Shown here: positions 43,217 to 52,428 of the stretch, in pieces | Layout of the letters: each line of letters begins with the position of its first letter | Position numbering within the stretch: position 1 is the stretch's first letter | From: Anaerolineae bacterium | Lineage (GTDB): Bacteria > Chloroflexota > Anaerolineae > Aggregatilineales > Aggregatilineaceae | Direction: 5' to 3' | DNA length: 64,000 nt | NCBI GenBank assembly: GCA_018432315.1 | Contig: JAHDLB010000006.1 | Span: forward strand, 62,001 to 126,000 | The notes under the pieces: model-generated | Databases searched by the model: none | Seen by the model: only the letters and a program-made list of their open reading frames with translations | Told to the model about the DNA's origin: nothing | Position numbers and translations under genes: made by a program

Positions 43217-45172
43217 TCACGCGTCCCTCGGTGACGCGGCTCGGCGCAGATCGAGCAGGCTGGCCGCGAGCCAGTCCTGCGCGTCATCCCACTGGCGGCT
43301 GCGCCGGAACTCCTGGCCGACAGCCTGTTCGGTGACTTCCAGCAGCGAGAATATCCGCACGTCGGCCCACCGCGCCGCCAACGGGATCAGTTGGTTGAGC
43401 AGTTTATACGCCCGCAGGTGCCGACCGGATTCGATCCAGTCCTCGACGGCATCCACGTAAATATCCAGCAAATCGCCCGCGTCTTCTTCGAGTTCCGCCG
43501 GGGCCAGGTCGAGCACCGTGCACGCGGCGACCGCGCTGTTCTCCAACTGCCCGGCCTGGGCATACGCCAGCGCCAGCGCGAGATACGCGTGCGGGAGCTG
43601 GTACACGGTCTTCGCCTTGTACCAGTCAAAGCGCGGCACCTGGGGAAATGCGCAATACGGCGCGTGCTCCAGGTACGGCAAAGCCTCGGCCAGCCGGCCC
43701 ATTTCGATCAACAGGCTGCCCATGCCCACCAGCGCCGGCCCGTATTCCGGATCGCGCGCGATCGCGCTGTGGAACGCCTCCAGGGCCACGCCCATCTGCT
43801 CCTCGTTCAGGGCCAGCACCAACCCCAGGTTGTGAAATATCGCCGGTGTGGGATGCTTCGCCGCCGCCTGTCGAAACAGCGCCACCACAGCCTCGTAAAC
43901 CTCAGCCGTATCGGCAGAGCCCGCCAATTCCTCGTAAAGAACGGCATAGGTCAGGTCCGGATCGGCGTACAACGCCTGGAGCACCGCGGCCCGCGCCGCC
44001 CGGTGATCCCCATCCAGATCGCGGTAAATGCCCGCCAGGGCAAGCTGTGCAAACGGCAGGTCGGGCTGCTGCCCCACCGCTCGCTCCAGCCACTCGCGCC
44101 CCTGGTCGGTGTAGCCGAGATCGAGCAGCGTTTCGCCCCACTCCGCCGCTACTTCCGGCACGTCCGGGTGCCTGTCCGCCAGCGCAGCGAGACGTGCCTG
44201 CGCTTCTTCGGGGCGGCGCTCCACCTCGCGCAGCCTGCGAATGGCGTACAGCTCGCGGGACAGGTCGGCCCCCGGTGCCACGTCGCGCCCGGCGCGCGAC
44301 CGGCGGCGCTGGCCTTGCGCAGACTTCCCCCGCCCCAAGAGCGCCCTGATCTCACTGTGAAACTCGCGGGCTGTAGCCGGGCGCTGCGCCGGGTCTTTGC
44401 TGAGCGCGCGCAGCAGCGGGCCATCGATCCCCTCCGGGATCGATTCGTGCCGCCTGCCGGAAAGCACCGGCTCCCCCTCGACAATCGCCTCGAGCAGCAC
44501 CTCGTCGTCCGCCGCTTCGGGATCGATGTCGAGATAGTACGCCCCGGTCATCGCCTCGACCAGCACCGCCGCCAGTGAATACAGGTCCGATCGCGCCGTG
44601 ACCTTCTGACCCAATGCCTGCTCCGGCGACATATACAACAGCGTGCCCGGCTGCGGGCCGGAGGCGCTGTTCAGCCCATCGTGGCGCGCCTGCCGCACGT
44701 GCGCCAGCCCAAAATCGGCCAGCTTGAAATGCCCTTCCTGCGCGATCAGGATGTTCTCCGGCTTGATATCGCGGTGGATGACGTTGCGGGCGTGCAGCGT
44801 TTCGAGCGCGTGACACACGTTCGCGGCGACCCGGAGCAGCGTCGCGCGGTCGAGCGGGCCGCGTTCGCTCACCAGGCTGTGCAGGTCCCCGCCGGAGAGG
44901 TACTCCATCACCAGGAAAATCGATTCGCCCTGCTCGCGCAGCGCGAATGTCGCCACGATGTTCGGGTGGTTGAGGCTGGCCGCCAGCCGCGCCTCGCGGA
45001 TGAACCAATCGCGCGTGCCCGCCTCCGAAAAGGCTTCCGGACTCAACTGCTTGATCGCCACCGGGCGCAGCAGGTTTGTGTCTTCGGCCCGGTAAACGAC
45101 GCTGAATCCGCCGTTACCGATCACGTCCCGGATCTTGTATTCTCCGATGGTTTCGCCGGGTTTTAGCTTCAT
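43217..45172 (-). CDS. Soluble Ser/Thr kinase with C-terminal TPR-like repeats
   Basis: A 651-residue protein. The PknB-type kinase domain spans ~10-275: Gly loop IGNGGFSVVYRA, VAIKQL, HRDIKPEN with catalytic Asp135, DFGLAHV, and MSPEQA. A charged basic linker follows (RRRSRAGRD), then ~330 residues of TPR-like helical repeats (for example WGETLLDLGYTDQGREWLERA). No membrane helix is seen, so it acts in the cytoplasm, with the repeats recruiting partners. ATG 45172 follows AGAGGAT. A repeat-containing promoter region lies upstream. Confidence 0.9.
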   Translation of the reverse strand: MKLKPGETIGEYKIRDVIGNGGFSVVYRAEDTNLLRPVAIKQLSPEAFSEAGTRDWFIREARLAASLNHPNIVATFALREQGESIFLVMEYLSGGDLHSLVSERGPLDRATLLRVAANVCHALETLHARNVIHRDIKPENILIAQEGHFKLADFGLAHVRQARHDGLNSASGPQPGTLLYMSPEQALGQKVTARSDLYSLAAVLVEAMTGAYYLDIDPEAADDEVLLEAIVEGEPVLSGRRHESIPEGIDGPLLRALSKDPAQRPATAREFHSEIRALLGRGKSAQGQRRRSRAGRDVAPGADLSRELYAIRRLREVERRPEEAQARLAALADRHPDVPEVAAEWGETLLDLGYTDQGREWLERAVGQQPDLPFAQLALAGIYRDLDGDHRAARAAVLQALYADPDLTYAVLYEELAGSADTAEVYEAVVALFRQAAAKHPTPAIFHNLGLVLALNEEQMGVALEAFHSAIARDPEYGPALVGMGSLLIEMGRLAEALPYLEHAPYCAFPQVPRFDWYKAKTVYQLPHAYLALALAYAQAGQLENSAVAACTVLDLAPAELEEDAGDLLDIYVDAVEDWIESGRHLRAYKLLNQLIPLAARWADVRIFSLLEVTEQAVGQEFRRSRQWDDAQDWLAASLLDLRRAASPRDA

Positions 45173-45216
45173 GGATCCTCTACGTGAAGGCGCACGTCTC
45201 CGACAATCTGTGATCT

Positions 45217-45259
45217 AGTATACGGTAAACTAACGGTAAACAAATTGATTCCTAATCAA
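45217..45259 (-). promoter_or_regulatory. Promoter with operator-like repeats upstream of kinase-TPR gene
   Basis: Minus-strand TATACT (45217-45222) lies downstream of two direct copies of ACGGTAAAC (45222-45230 and 45233-45241, an 11-bp period). Next to them is an inverted repeat TTGATT-CCT-AATCAA (45245-45250 with 45254-45259). The repeats fall in the -10/-35 spacer, where a repressor or activator would bind. Confidence 0.5.
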
Positions 45260-45327
45260 CGGATTGTCAACAAACTGTCTGGAGAGCCGCCGGGATAGCC
45301 GCCCCATGTGCACGCCTACCTGGATCA

Positions 45328-45367
45328 TAATAGAAAGACGTCCCGGCGCAACCGGCCAGGACGTCTT
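45328..45367 (-). terminator. Terminator of the GH-like gene
   Basis: AAGACGTCC/GGACGTCTT (45335-45343 with 45359-45367) forms a 9-bp stem. On the minus strand it is followed by T-rich TTCTATTAT, 25 bp after the stop codon. Confidence 0.75.
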
Positions 45368-45392
45368 GTATTCCCTTAAATCCGCGATCAGG

Positions 45393-46796
45393 CTACTGGA
45401 GCACGCCCGCCAGCGCGGTGCACGCCGGGCACGAGCCGTCCTTGCGGATGATAGCGTACCCCGCCTGCGGATCGGACGTCCACACCTGGAAGTCCACGTT
45501 GAAGACGATCATCAGGCGAACGCGCCCGCTGCTGGCAGCCTGCACAGCCGCTTCGGCCAGCCAGGTCGCCTGTTCGGCAATACTCGTCTCGGACGCCCAG
45601 GCAAACCCACCCGGCAGCTCACCGTAGCCTTCCGGCGTGAGGTAGCCGATTTCGGTGAAGCACGCCTTCTTGCCGCCGAACGGTCCGATCGCGCGGTTCA
45701 GCATGGTCCCGAAGTAGCGGGTCGGGTAGTTGTCGCGCGGGTCTCCGCTGCCCTGGCGCGGGCTCACGATGCCCTCGTTATAGTGCACGCCGATGCAGTC
45801 CGCATACTGACCGGCGCCCGCCGCCGCCATCTGCTGCGTGTAGACATCGTCGTTGCAGCCCTGATCCGTGCACCCGGCCACGCCGAAGAACCCGGTCGGA
45901 GCCAGCGCGCCCGTGATCACCAGGGTGTTCGGGTTGGCCGTCTTGATGGCGTTGTAGGACTTCGCCAGCAGCGGCACATAATTCGCGCCGTTGATCTGGC
46001 CCGCGGGCCATTCGCGATCGATGTTCATCTCGTTCCAGATCTCGATCCCGTCGGCGCCCGCCGCGGCCAGCCCCGCCACGTACTGCGCGTACGTATCCTG
46101 ATAGGCCGGGCTCATCACCTGGTTCACGTCACCGATGACCGAGAACAGGATCTTGTACCCGTAGCTGTGCGCCTCCGCGATGAACCCCGAGCCGTCCATG
46201 CCGACCTGGAGCTGCATCTTGGCCCACTTCATCTTGGCCGCGTTCAGCGCCTCGCGGGTGCGCGGATAGAACCCGGTGATCTGGCCGCCGATCTCGAAGC
46301 CTTGGCTGACCGCCGATCCGGCTACCGGCGCGGGCAGGTTCGGGTCCGCGTTGGTCTGTTCCGGCGCGGACGTGCCGCTCACCGTCACCTCGTCGCAGAT
46401 CGCGACGATCTGGTAGTTGAAGCTGGTGCGCACTTCATACTGGGCGCTGCTGTACAGCGGGGCAATGACGAAACGCCACCCGAAATAAATCTGGCGCGGT
46501 TCCTCCCCTTCCGGGAGAGTCACGCAGTCGTCGATGCCGCCTTCCCATTCGGTTTCTTCATACGTCCAACTGCGGACGAAGGTCAGGTCCTGGCCGATTT
46601 CCTCTTCCAACGCGTCACGCGCCGCAGAAAACGCGAGCCAGGCAGGGTCTTCCGGCGTGGCAGTCGGCCCGCCGTCCTGCCGCACGCCCTGGGCATCCCC
46701 TGGGAGCGTGGAGCCGGCGCTGGCGGCCAGCGGAGTCAGCCCGACGATCACGATTAGAACGGCGAACAGGGTCAAAGTTAGAGACTTACGAGTCAT
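45393..46796 (-). CDS. Secreted glycoside-hydrolase-like protein with both catalytic Glu kept
   Basis: A 467-residue secreted protein: signal peptide (cut near ASAGS), a ~110-residue N-terminal region, then a (beta/alpha)8 clan-A glycoside-hydrolase-like domain (~155-467). The acid/base motif IEIWNEMNIDREW and the nucleophile strand KACFTEIGYLTPEG both carry Glu. It is a paralogue of the LysM-GH protein at 15585-17222: FAWASETSIAEQATW aligns with FAFVSYTSLDEQAQY, and MIVFNVDF with MFLWNLNF. It lacks LysM modules. ATG 46796 was chosen; a GTG directly before it is an equal alternative. Substrate unknown. Confidence 0.83.
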   Translation of the reverse strand: MTRKSLTLTLFAVLIVIVGLTPLAASAGSTLPGDAQGVRQDGGPTATPEDPAWLAFSAARDALEEEIGQDLTFVRSWTYEETEWEGGIDDCVTLPEGEEPRQIYFGWRFVIAPLYSSAQYEVRTSFNYQIVAICDEVTVSGTSAPEQTNADPNLPAPVAGSAVSQGFEIGGQITGFYPRTREALNAAKMKWAKMQLQVGMDGSGFIAEAHSYGYKILFSVIGDVNQVMSPAYQDTYAQYVAGLAAAGADGIEIWNEMNIDREWPAGQINGANYVPLLAKSYNAIKTANPNTLVITGALAPTGFFGVAGCTDQGCNDDVYTQQMAAAGAGQYADCIGVHYNEGIVSPRQGSGDPRDNYPTRYFGTMLNRAIGPFGGKKACFTEIGYLTPEGYGELPGGFAWASETSIAEQATWLAEAAVQAASSGRVRLMIVFNVDFQVWTSDPQAGYAIIRKDGSCPACTALAGVLQ

Positions 46797-47029
46797 CACG
46801 ACAAAGTGTCCTTTCACATAGGTTGTTGCTGGTTGGTCCGGACGAGCAAATTCCAGGCAAACCACATGCCGGATGAACGCATCATCCGACAATCGGCTCG
46901 CTATTGTGATCGAAAAACAATGTTTTGTCTATAATGATTTGCCTACTGTAACCTGACACGTGCCTTACGCAGTGGGCCATTTTGCCCATTCGCCCCCGCC
47001 TCATCTCGCGCCGCTCGCCTGCGAGATAA

Positions 47030-48916
47030 CTACTCGTCGAGGTGGCCCTGAAGCTGAGTCGTGTACAGGTGGTAGTAGTGTCCCTCTGCCGCCAGAAGGT
47101 CCTCGTGGGTGCCGCGCTCGATGATCCGCCCATGGTCCATCACGACGACCTGGTCGGCGCGCACGATCGTGCTCAGCCTGTGCGCGATCACGAACGAAGT
47201 CCGCCCGCGCAGCAGCTTGCCCAGCGCGGCCTGCATCTGCAGCTCGGTCACCGTGTCGACACTGCTGGTCGCCTCGTCGAGAATGATCATCACCGGATCG
47301 GCCAGCAGCGCCCGCGTGAACGAGATCAACTGCCGCTGTCCCGTGCTCAGCCGCGATCCGCCCTCCTCGACGTCCGTATCATACCCCTTCGGCAGCGCCG
47401 CGATGAACTCGTGCACGCCGGTCTCTTTGGCCGCCGCCTCGATCTCGTCATCGGTCGCGTCCAGCCGCCCATAGCGCAGGTTCTCGCGAATCGTCGTGGC
47501 GAACAGCCCGGTATCCTGCGGCACCCACGCCATCTGGTCGCGCAGCGACTGCATCGTCACCGTCGTGATGTCCGTGCCATCGAGCAAAATCTGACCAACC
47601 TGCGGCTCGTAGAAACGGCCCAGCAGCCGGACCAACGTGCTCTTACCCGCGCCTGTGTGTCCAACGAGCGCCACCATCTGCCCCGGCTCGACCACCAAGT
47701 CGACATCCTGGAGCACGTCCTCCGGCTCGACCACCAAGTCGACATCCTGGAGCACGTCCTCCGGCTCGCCCACTTCGCTGACGTCGTCGCCCGCGCCGTC
47801 GCTGGCGCCGGACTGCCCGCTGCCGTTGCCCCCCGCCCCGGTCGACTCGTAACGGAAGGTCACGTTTCGCATTTCGACCGCGCCGCGCGCCCGCGTCATT
47901 TCCACTGCGTCGGGCCGGTCGACGATGCTCGGCTGCGTGTCGAGCACGTTCAAGATGCGTTCGCCCGCCGCCGCCGCTTCCTGAAACTGGTCCAGCCGCA
48001 TCGCCAGATCGCGGATCGGGTCGAAGAACATGTTGAGGTACATCAGAAACGCGACCAGCGTCCCGGTCGTCAGGTCGCCATTGAGAACGCGCAGCCCGCC
48101 CACCCCGATCACGATCGCGATTCCGATCTGCGAGATCAGGTCGATGCCGGGCAGGAAGATCGACGCCAGTTTGTCCGCCCGCAGGCTGGCGGTGATTTCG
48201 TTGGTCGTCACGTCCCGAAAGCGCGCCTGTTCGCGGAACTCGCGCACGAATGCCTGAACGATACGCATCCCGGCCAGGCTCTCCTGCAGCGTGGCGGACA
48301 CCACCCCGACCGCCTCGCGCACCGCCCGGTACCGGACGGCGGACTGACGGCGCCACCACCACGTCAGCACGATCATTGGCGGCAGGATGGTGAACGTTAG
48401 CAGCGCGAGCGACCAGTCGAACACGAGCATCAGGATGATGATCCCGACCAGCGTGAACGAGTTGCTGATCGTGTTGACCACCGCCCACGTGATGAAGTTC
48501 TGCAGCGAGTTGCTGTCCTCGGTCACGCGCGCCATCAAATCGCCCACGCGGTTCCGGTCATAGTACGCCAGGTCCAGGTCCAGGTACTTGTGAAACAACT
48601 GCTCGCGCACCGACATGATCGCGTTCTGCCCGATCCAGATCATGTTGAACAACTGGATGCGCAGCCCGACCACCTCGACGATCGTCACGCCCAGAAACAG
48701 GCCGCTGTACAGCATCAAAGCCGACGAATCGCGCTGCTCCATGCCGCGATTGATCGCCTGCCGGACGAGCGTCGGCGCCAGCAACTGCGCGGAAGACGTG
48801 ATCAGCATCAGGAACACGACGCCGCTCACCCGCCGCCGGTACGGCTTGATGAAATCCAGCAAGCGAGTGAGCGTTTCGAAAATCGGCCGTTCGAGCTTCG
48901 GTTTGTCGTCGCTCAT
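47030..48916 (-). CDS. ABC exporter half-transporter (canonical Walker B, altered signature)
   Basis: A 628-residue half-transporter: six transmembrane helices (~20-310) and a nucleotide-binding domain (~365-615). Walker A is GHTGAGKST (~418-426), Walker B/Glu is MIILDEATSS, but the signature reads LSTGQ instead of LSGGQ. Between the first NBD strand (VTFRYES) and the next lies a Gly/Ser/Asp-rich insertion and a perfect 13-residue duplication (EDVLQDVDLVVEP twice). ATG 48916 overlaps the stop of the partner gene by 4 bp, so the two make a heterodimer. Function is export of lipids, drugs or peptides; substrate unknown. Confidence 0.9.
   Translation of the reverse strand: MSDDKPKLERPIFETLTRLLDFIKPYRRRVSGVVFLMLITSSAQLLAPTLVRQAINRGMEQRDSSALMLYSGLFLGVTIVEVVGLRIQLFNMIWIGQNAIMSVREQLFHKYLDLDLAYYDRNRVGDLMARVTEDSNSLQNFITWAVVNTISNSFTLVGIIILMLVFDWSLALLTFTILPPMIVLTWWWRRQSAVRYRAVREAVGVVSATLQESLAGMRIVQAFVREFREQARFRDVTTNEITASLRADKLASIFLPGIDLISQIGIAIVIGVGGLRVLNGDLTTGTLVAFLMYLNMFFDPIRDLAMRLDQFQEAAAAGERILNVLDTQPSIVDRPDAVEMTRARGAVEMRNVTFRYESTGAGGNGSGQSGASDGAGDDVSEVGEPEDVLQDVDLVVEPEDVLQDVDLVVEPGQMVALVGHTGAGKSTLVRLLGRFYEPQVGQILLDGTDITTVTMQSLRDQMAWVPQDTGLFATTIRENLRYGRLDATDDEIEAAAKETGVHEFIAALPKGYDTDVEEGGSRLSTGQRQLISFTRALLADPVMIILDEATSSVDTVTELQMQAALGKLLRGRTSFVIAHRLSTIVRADQVVVMDHGRIIERGTHEDLLAAEGHYYHLYTTQLQGHLDE
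47685..47762. repeat. 39-bp perfect tandem duplication within ABC transporter gene
   Basis: Two identical 39-bp copies (47685-47723 and 47724-47762), in frame, add 13 residues just before the Walker A strand. The first 6 bases recur a third time at 47763. Perfect identity points to a recent event or an assembly error. Confidence 0.9.
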
Positions 48917-50847
48917 GACTCGTCCTCTTTTCGCATATTGCGGCTGGACACGGCAGAGGCAAACTCGGCGGTCGTTCGCTTTTCGGGCGACCGGTCCTCA
49001 ACCGGCGCAGGCTCCACCTTCGCCGGTCGCATCGTATCGTCCTCCAGGCCGATTCCGCGAATATCCTCTTCGGGCGCTTCCTGGTCGGTCTGGAGCCGCC
49101 ACAGGTTCGCGTATCGCCCGCCCCGGCGCACAAGCTCGTCGTGCGTCCCCTGCTCGACGATGCGGCCCTGTTCCAGCATGATGATCTGGTCGGCGTGCAT
49201 CACCGTGCTCAGGCGCTGCGCCACAATCAACGTCGTGCGCCCCTTCATCAGGCTTTGTAGCGCCGCGCGGATCTGGTACTCCGTGCGGCTGTCGACGCTG
49301 GCCGTCGCGTCGTCGAGGATCAGGATGCGCGGGTTCACCAGCAGCGCGCGCGCAATCGCGATTCGCTGGCGCTGCCCGCCGGACAGCGTCACGCCGCGTT
49401 CGCCCACCAGCGTATCGTAGCCATCCGGGAACTCGAGGATGAAGTCGTGCGCGCGTGCGGCGCGGGCCGCCTCTTCGATTTCTTCGCGCGTGGCATCGGG
49501 CCGGCCAAACGCGATGTTCTCGGCGATCGTCGCGTTGAACAAGAACGTGTTCTGCATCACGTACCCGACCTGCGCCCGCAAAAGCTTGACCGGCCACTCG
49601 CGGACGTCCAGCCCGTCGATACGGATGCTCCCGCTCGTCACGTCGTAGAAGCGCGGTATCAGGTCGATCAGCGTCGTCTTGCCGCTGCCGGTCGTGCCCA
49701 CAATCGCGGTCACCGTGTCCGGCCCGGCCTCGAACGATACGTCGTCCAGCACCTCGACTTCCGGCTCGTCCTCACCCCCGGCATAAACGAACGACACGGA
49801 GTCGAATTCCACCCGCCCGGCGATCTCGCCCGGATTGGTCGCGCCAAGCGGCGTTTTGATTTCGGGGACCGTATCCATGATGGCGAAGATCCGCTTGCCG
49901 TTGGCAATCGCCCGCGCCGTCACGTCGATCATGAAGGCGAGCCGGTGCGTCGGCAGCGCCAGCAGCGCCACATACGTATTGAAGGCCACCAGGGTTCCGA
50001 TCGAGATGTCGCCGTCTATGACCCGCCTGCCCCCGAAGAACAGCAGCAGGAACGTGAGGAATCCGACGAAGAACCACACCGACGGCAGCGCCAGCGTGAA
50101 CAGGTTCGCCAGCCGCAGCCACGCCGTCAGCACGCGGCTGTTGTCTTCGTCGAACCGCTCGCGGGCGTAGCCTTCGCGCGCGAACGCCTTCACCACGACG
50201 ATCTGCGACAGGTTCTCCTGAATGCGCGCGTACATCTCGCCGCGCGCGCTGCGGATCGTGCCGAAGAACGGCTCGATACGAATGCCAAACAGATAGGCGA
50301 CCACGAACAAAAACGGCATGGGCACCAGGAAGATCAACGCCAGCCCCACGTCGATGCTGAGCATGATCGCGTAAATCCCCACCAGGAGGATGACCAGGTT
50401 GATCGCATCACCAATGACCACGCCAGCGAAAAACCGGATCTCGTCCACATCGCCAATTGCCCGGCTCATGAGCTGGCCGATCCGCGCCCGATCGTAGAAC
50501 GCGAACGGCAGCCGCTGGAGGTGGACGTACAGGTCCATGCGCAGATCGTAGGCGACCCTGCGCCCCAGCCATTGCGTGCCGTACCGCTGGCCGAAATTCC
50601 CGATTCCCCGAACGATCCCCAGCCCGACGATCAGCATGGCCGTGGAAATGAGCGTTTTCCGGCTGGACCAGTCCGCCGGAAAGAGCGGGAATTCCTCCAC
50701 GCTGCCCAGCGCTGCATCGACCGCATTCCCGATCAGCCACGGGCTGACCAGCGTCAGCAGGGTCACGGCGATCAAACAGGTATAGGTGAGCGCGGCAATA
50801 CGCCAATAGGGACGCATGTAACAGAGGATTCGCAGCAGGATCGTCAT
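48913..50847 (-). CDS. ABC exporter half-transporter (degenerate Walker B, canonical signature)
   Basis: A 644-residue half-transporter with six transmembrane helices and a C-terminal NBD. Walker A is GTTGSGKTT (~385-393) and the signature is a normal LSGGQRQR, but Walker B ends ILDDATAS, with Asp where the catalytic Glu is expected. Together with the partner's LSTGQ signature this gives one canonical and one degenerate ATP site, as in heterodimeric exporters such as BmrCD or TM287/288. AAGGGAG precedes ATG 50847. First gene of the pair; a charged 45-residue C-terminal tail is extra. Confidence 0.9.
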   Translation of the reverse strand: MTILLRILCYMRPYWRIAALTYTCLIAVTLLTLVSPWLIGNAVDAALGSVEEFPLFPADWSSRKTLISTAMLIVGLGIVRGIGNFGQRYGTQWLGRRVAYDLRMDLYVHLQRLPFAFYDRARIGQLMSRAIGDVDEIRFFAGVVIGDAINLVILLVGIYAIMLSIDVGLALIFLVPMPFLFVVAYLFGIRIEPFFGTIRSARGEMYARIQENLSQIVVVKAFAREGYARERFDEDNSRVLTAWLRLANLFTLALPSVWFFVGFLTFLLLFFGGRRVIDGDISIGTLVAFNTYVALLALPTHRLAFMIDVTARAIANGKRIFAIMDTVPEIKTPLGATNPGEIAGRVEFDSVSFVYAGGEDEPEVEVLDDVSFEAGPDTVTAIVGTTGSGKTTLIDLIPRFYDVTSGSIRIDGLDVREWPVKLLRAQVGYVMQNTFLFNATIAENIAFGRPDATREEIEEAARAARAHDFILEFPDGYDTLVGERGVTLSGGQRQRIAIARALLVNPRILILDDATASVDSRTEYQIRAALQSLMKGRTTLIVAQRLSTVMHADQIIMLEQGRIVEQGTHDELVRRGGRYANLWRLQTDQEAPEEDIRGIGLEDDTMRPAKVEPAPVEDRSPEKRTTAEFASAVSSRNMRKEDES

Positions 50848-51413
50848 GTCGGCGCTTCTCCCTTTATTGCGCAGACGCCGGCGCTTTGCGGGCTGGCAGC
50901 CGTGCGCGTGGTGGCCTGGGCTGAGGCGTACGAAACGAAGAAAACCAACCGTCCCCGGGCGGCATTCACAAGGCGGTCATTATACCGGAGGTAACGCGGG
51001 ATCGTCCACCGCGCACCTGCGCTACCAGATCAATCTGCCGCTTCTCAGGGCAGGGTTCTGGCGGCCCTTCCCGTCAAAACGCGGTAGCATTAACGAAAAG
51101 TTGATTTGTTCATATGTTACCTTAAGGCGGTCAGAGGGGTTGACTTTCAAAAAAAAACAGTCCATAATGGGACTAAAGTTTATAACAGGTTAGGAATCGG
51201 ATTTATACCGATTTATTTCCGCAACACCGGGGACGCACGAAGGGGTGGGGGGCCATTCCTGAGCATCCCGACATCGCAATAACTGAAGCCCTGATCTCGT
51301 GATGGATCTCCTCGTCATGGATTCAGTTAGGTGTCTCTACATCACGCCCACCCGCTCAAGCCTGTACACGCAGTGTATCGCGCAGCATGGCGCCTCAACA
51401 GAAAGAGTCGGGT
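50848..51413. other. 566-bp intergenic region with promoter and long leader
   Basis: No coding region is convincing here. It holds the upstream region of the ABC operon, a strong plus-strand promoter (51140-51168) and ~245 bp of transcribed leader. The leader has an inverted repeat AATCGG/CCGATT (51195-51200 with 51208-51213) and a G-rich stretch (51240-51252). No known riboswitch class was recognised. Confidence 0.6.
51140..51168 (+). promoter_or_regulatory. Sigma-70-type promoter for the tail-anchored gene pair
   Basis: TTGACT (51140-51145), a 17-bp A-rich spacer and CATAAT (51163-51168). It is far upstream of the next start codon (51414), implying a long 5' leader or a separate short RNA. 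Confidence 0.75.
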
Positions 51414-51899
51414 ATGATCAATTCTCACCGTATCACAGTATCTCGCAGTCCTGCTGCAGCGGCACGTGAGCGCCTTCTCCAGGACAGGGCCATGCGGCGC
51501 AACGGGACAAATCCCAACTTCGGCGCGCTGGACCCGGCTCTGCTGGCGTGGCAGGATAACATCCCGCCCTTCAAGCCGGTGCGCCCCGTTTCCGGCGGGC
51601 TCACCCCCGCTCAGCAGCGCCAGCAAGCCATCCTCATCGCCCGCAGCTTCAAGGGGCAGTACCTGTCGGGGATTGCGTATCTCGAAGACTACGAGACGAC
51701 CATCGCCATCGTAAGGCCGATTCACCGCGACAAAGCGAACAGTCCACACCAGATCAGTGTGGATCCAGCGGGCAACATCAGCGTAACCCGCCTCGCGCCA
51801 CCACCGCCAGCCGAGGCGCGGCGTGTCGCTCGCCGGCTGCTGTTGGCAGCCGGGGCCTGCATCCCCCTCCTCATCCTGATGCTGATCGCCATCTCATAA
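51414..51899 (+). CDS. Small tail-anchored membrane protein, unknown function
   Basis: A 161-residue protein with a soluble N-terminal part and one C-terminal hydrophobic helix (~140-160, LLLAAGACIPLLILML), giving a tail-anchored topology. The soluble part has a conserved-looking NPNFGALDPALLAWQDNIPPF segment and two short strands. No family was recognised. ATG 51414 (GAAAGAG upstream) was preferred to 51387, which lacks a ribosome-binding site; either is possible. It shares orientation and topology with the next gene. Confidence 0.65.
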   Translation: MINSHRITVSRSPAAAARERLLQDRAMRRNGTNPNFGALDPALLAWQDNIPPFKPVRPVSGGLTPAQQRQQAILIARSFKGQYLSGIAYLEDYETTIAIVRPIHRDKANSPHQISVDPAGNISVTRLAPPPPAEARRVARRLLLAAGACIPLLILMLIAIS

Positions 51900-51923
51900 C
51901 GTAGCGTAGCGAGGAGCCTTGCC

Positions 51924-52427
51924 ATGTCCACTTCACAGCCCCGAATCCCGGCTTTCGCCTCTCGTTCCACCCCGGAGGGCGACGTATACGACACGGATGA
52001 CTATTATGAAACCGGTCACATGTCGTATGACGAACAGTTCCTGCACGCCTTCCTCCATGAGATCACTGCCCAGGGAGGCACACCCACCTCCCAGAGCCGT
52101 TTCGTGGCGCCGCCGCCCAACGATGTTCCGGCCCGTCCGGGGTATGGCACCCCCGGCAACTACAGTAACTTTAGCCATTCGGGGCATGACGTGATACCGC
52201 CGATTCTCAAGCGTCCGGGTGACTCTTTCGGTGCCGGGAATGACCACCGCGAATCGAGGCCGCGCACCTTCGTCGTGATCTTCGAGGATGCCTCGGGCCG
52301 GCTGTTCATTGGCGCGCGCGTCACGCTCAGGCTGGTCATCATTTTCCTGATCGCCGTCATGCTCATGCTGCTGGGGCTGAAGAGTATCAACGGTGCGCTG
52401 GACCTGTTGTTTAATGTCTTATTCTGA
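51924..52427 (+). CDS. Second small tail-anchored membrane protein, unknown function
   Basis: A 167-residue protein: an acidic, Tyr-rich N-terminal segment (DVYDTDDYYET), a Pro/Gly/Ser-rich middle, a short beta hairpin (TFVVIFEDASGRLFIGA) and one C-terminal hydrophobic helix (~140-160). No family was recognised. ATG 51924 has GAGGAG (51911-51916) seven bases upstream. It lies 24 bp after the first tail-anchored gene, so they are probably one operon. Confidence 0.7.
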   Translation: MSTSQPRIPAFASRSTPEGDVYDTDDYYETGHMSYDEQFLHAFLHEITAQGGTPTSQSRFVAPPPNDVPARPGYGTPGNYSNFSHSGHDVIPPILKRPGDSFGAGNDHRESRPRTFVVIFEDASGRLFIGARVTLRLVIIFLIAVMLMLLGLKSINGALDLLFNVLF

Positions 52428-52428
52428 G

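Noticed and set aside
45264-46757. 497-codon plus-strand frame opposite the GH-like gene
   Set aside because: Shadow of the real secreted protein; no recognisable motif.
49447-50994. 515-codon plus-strand frame opposite the ABC exporter
   Set aside because: Shadow frame; both ABC genes have complete motifs on the minus strand.
51214-51300. Possible c-di-GMP-I riboswitch (GGGACGCA-like string)
   Set aside because: The flanking conserved helices and the rest of the consensus are missing.
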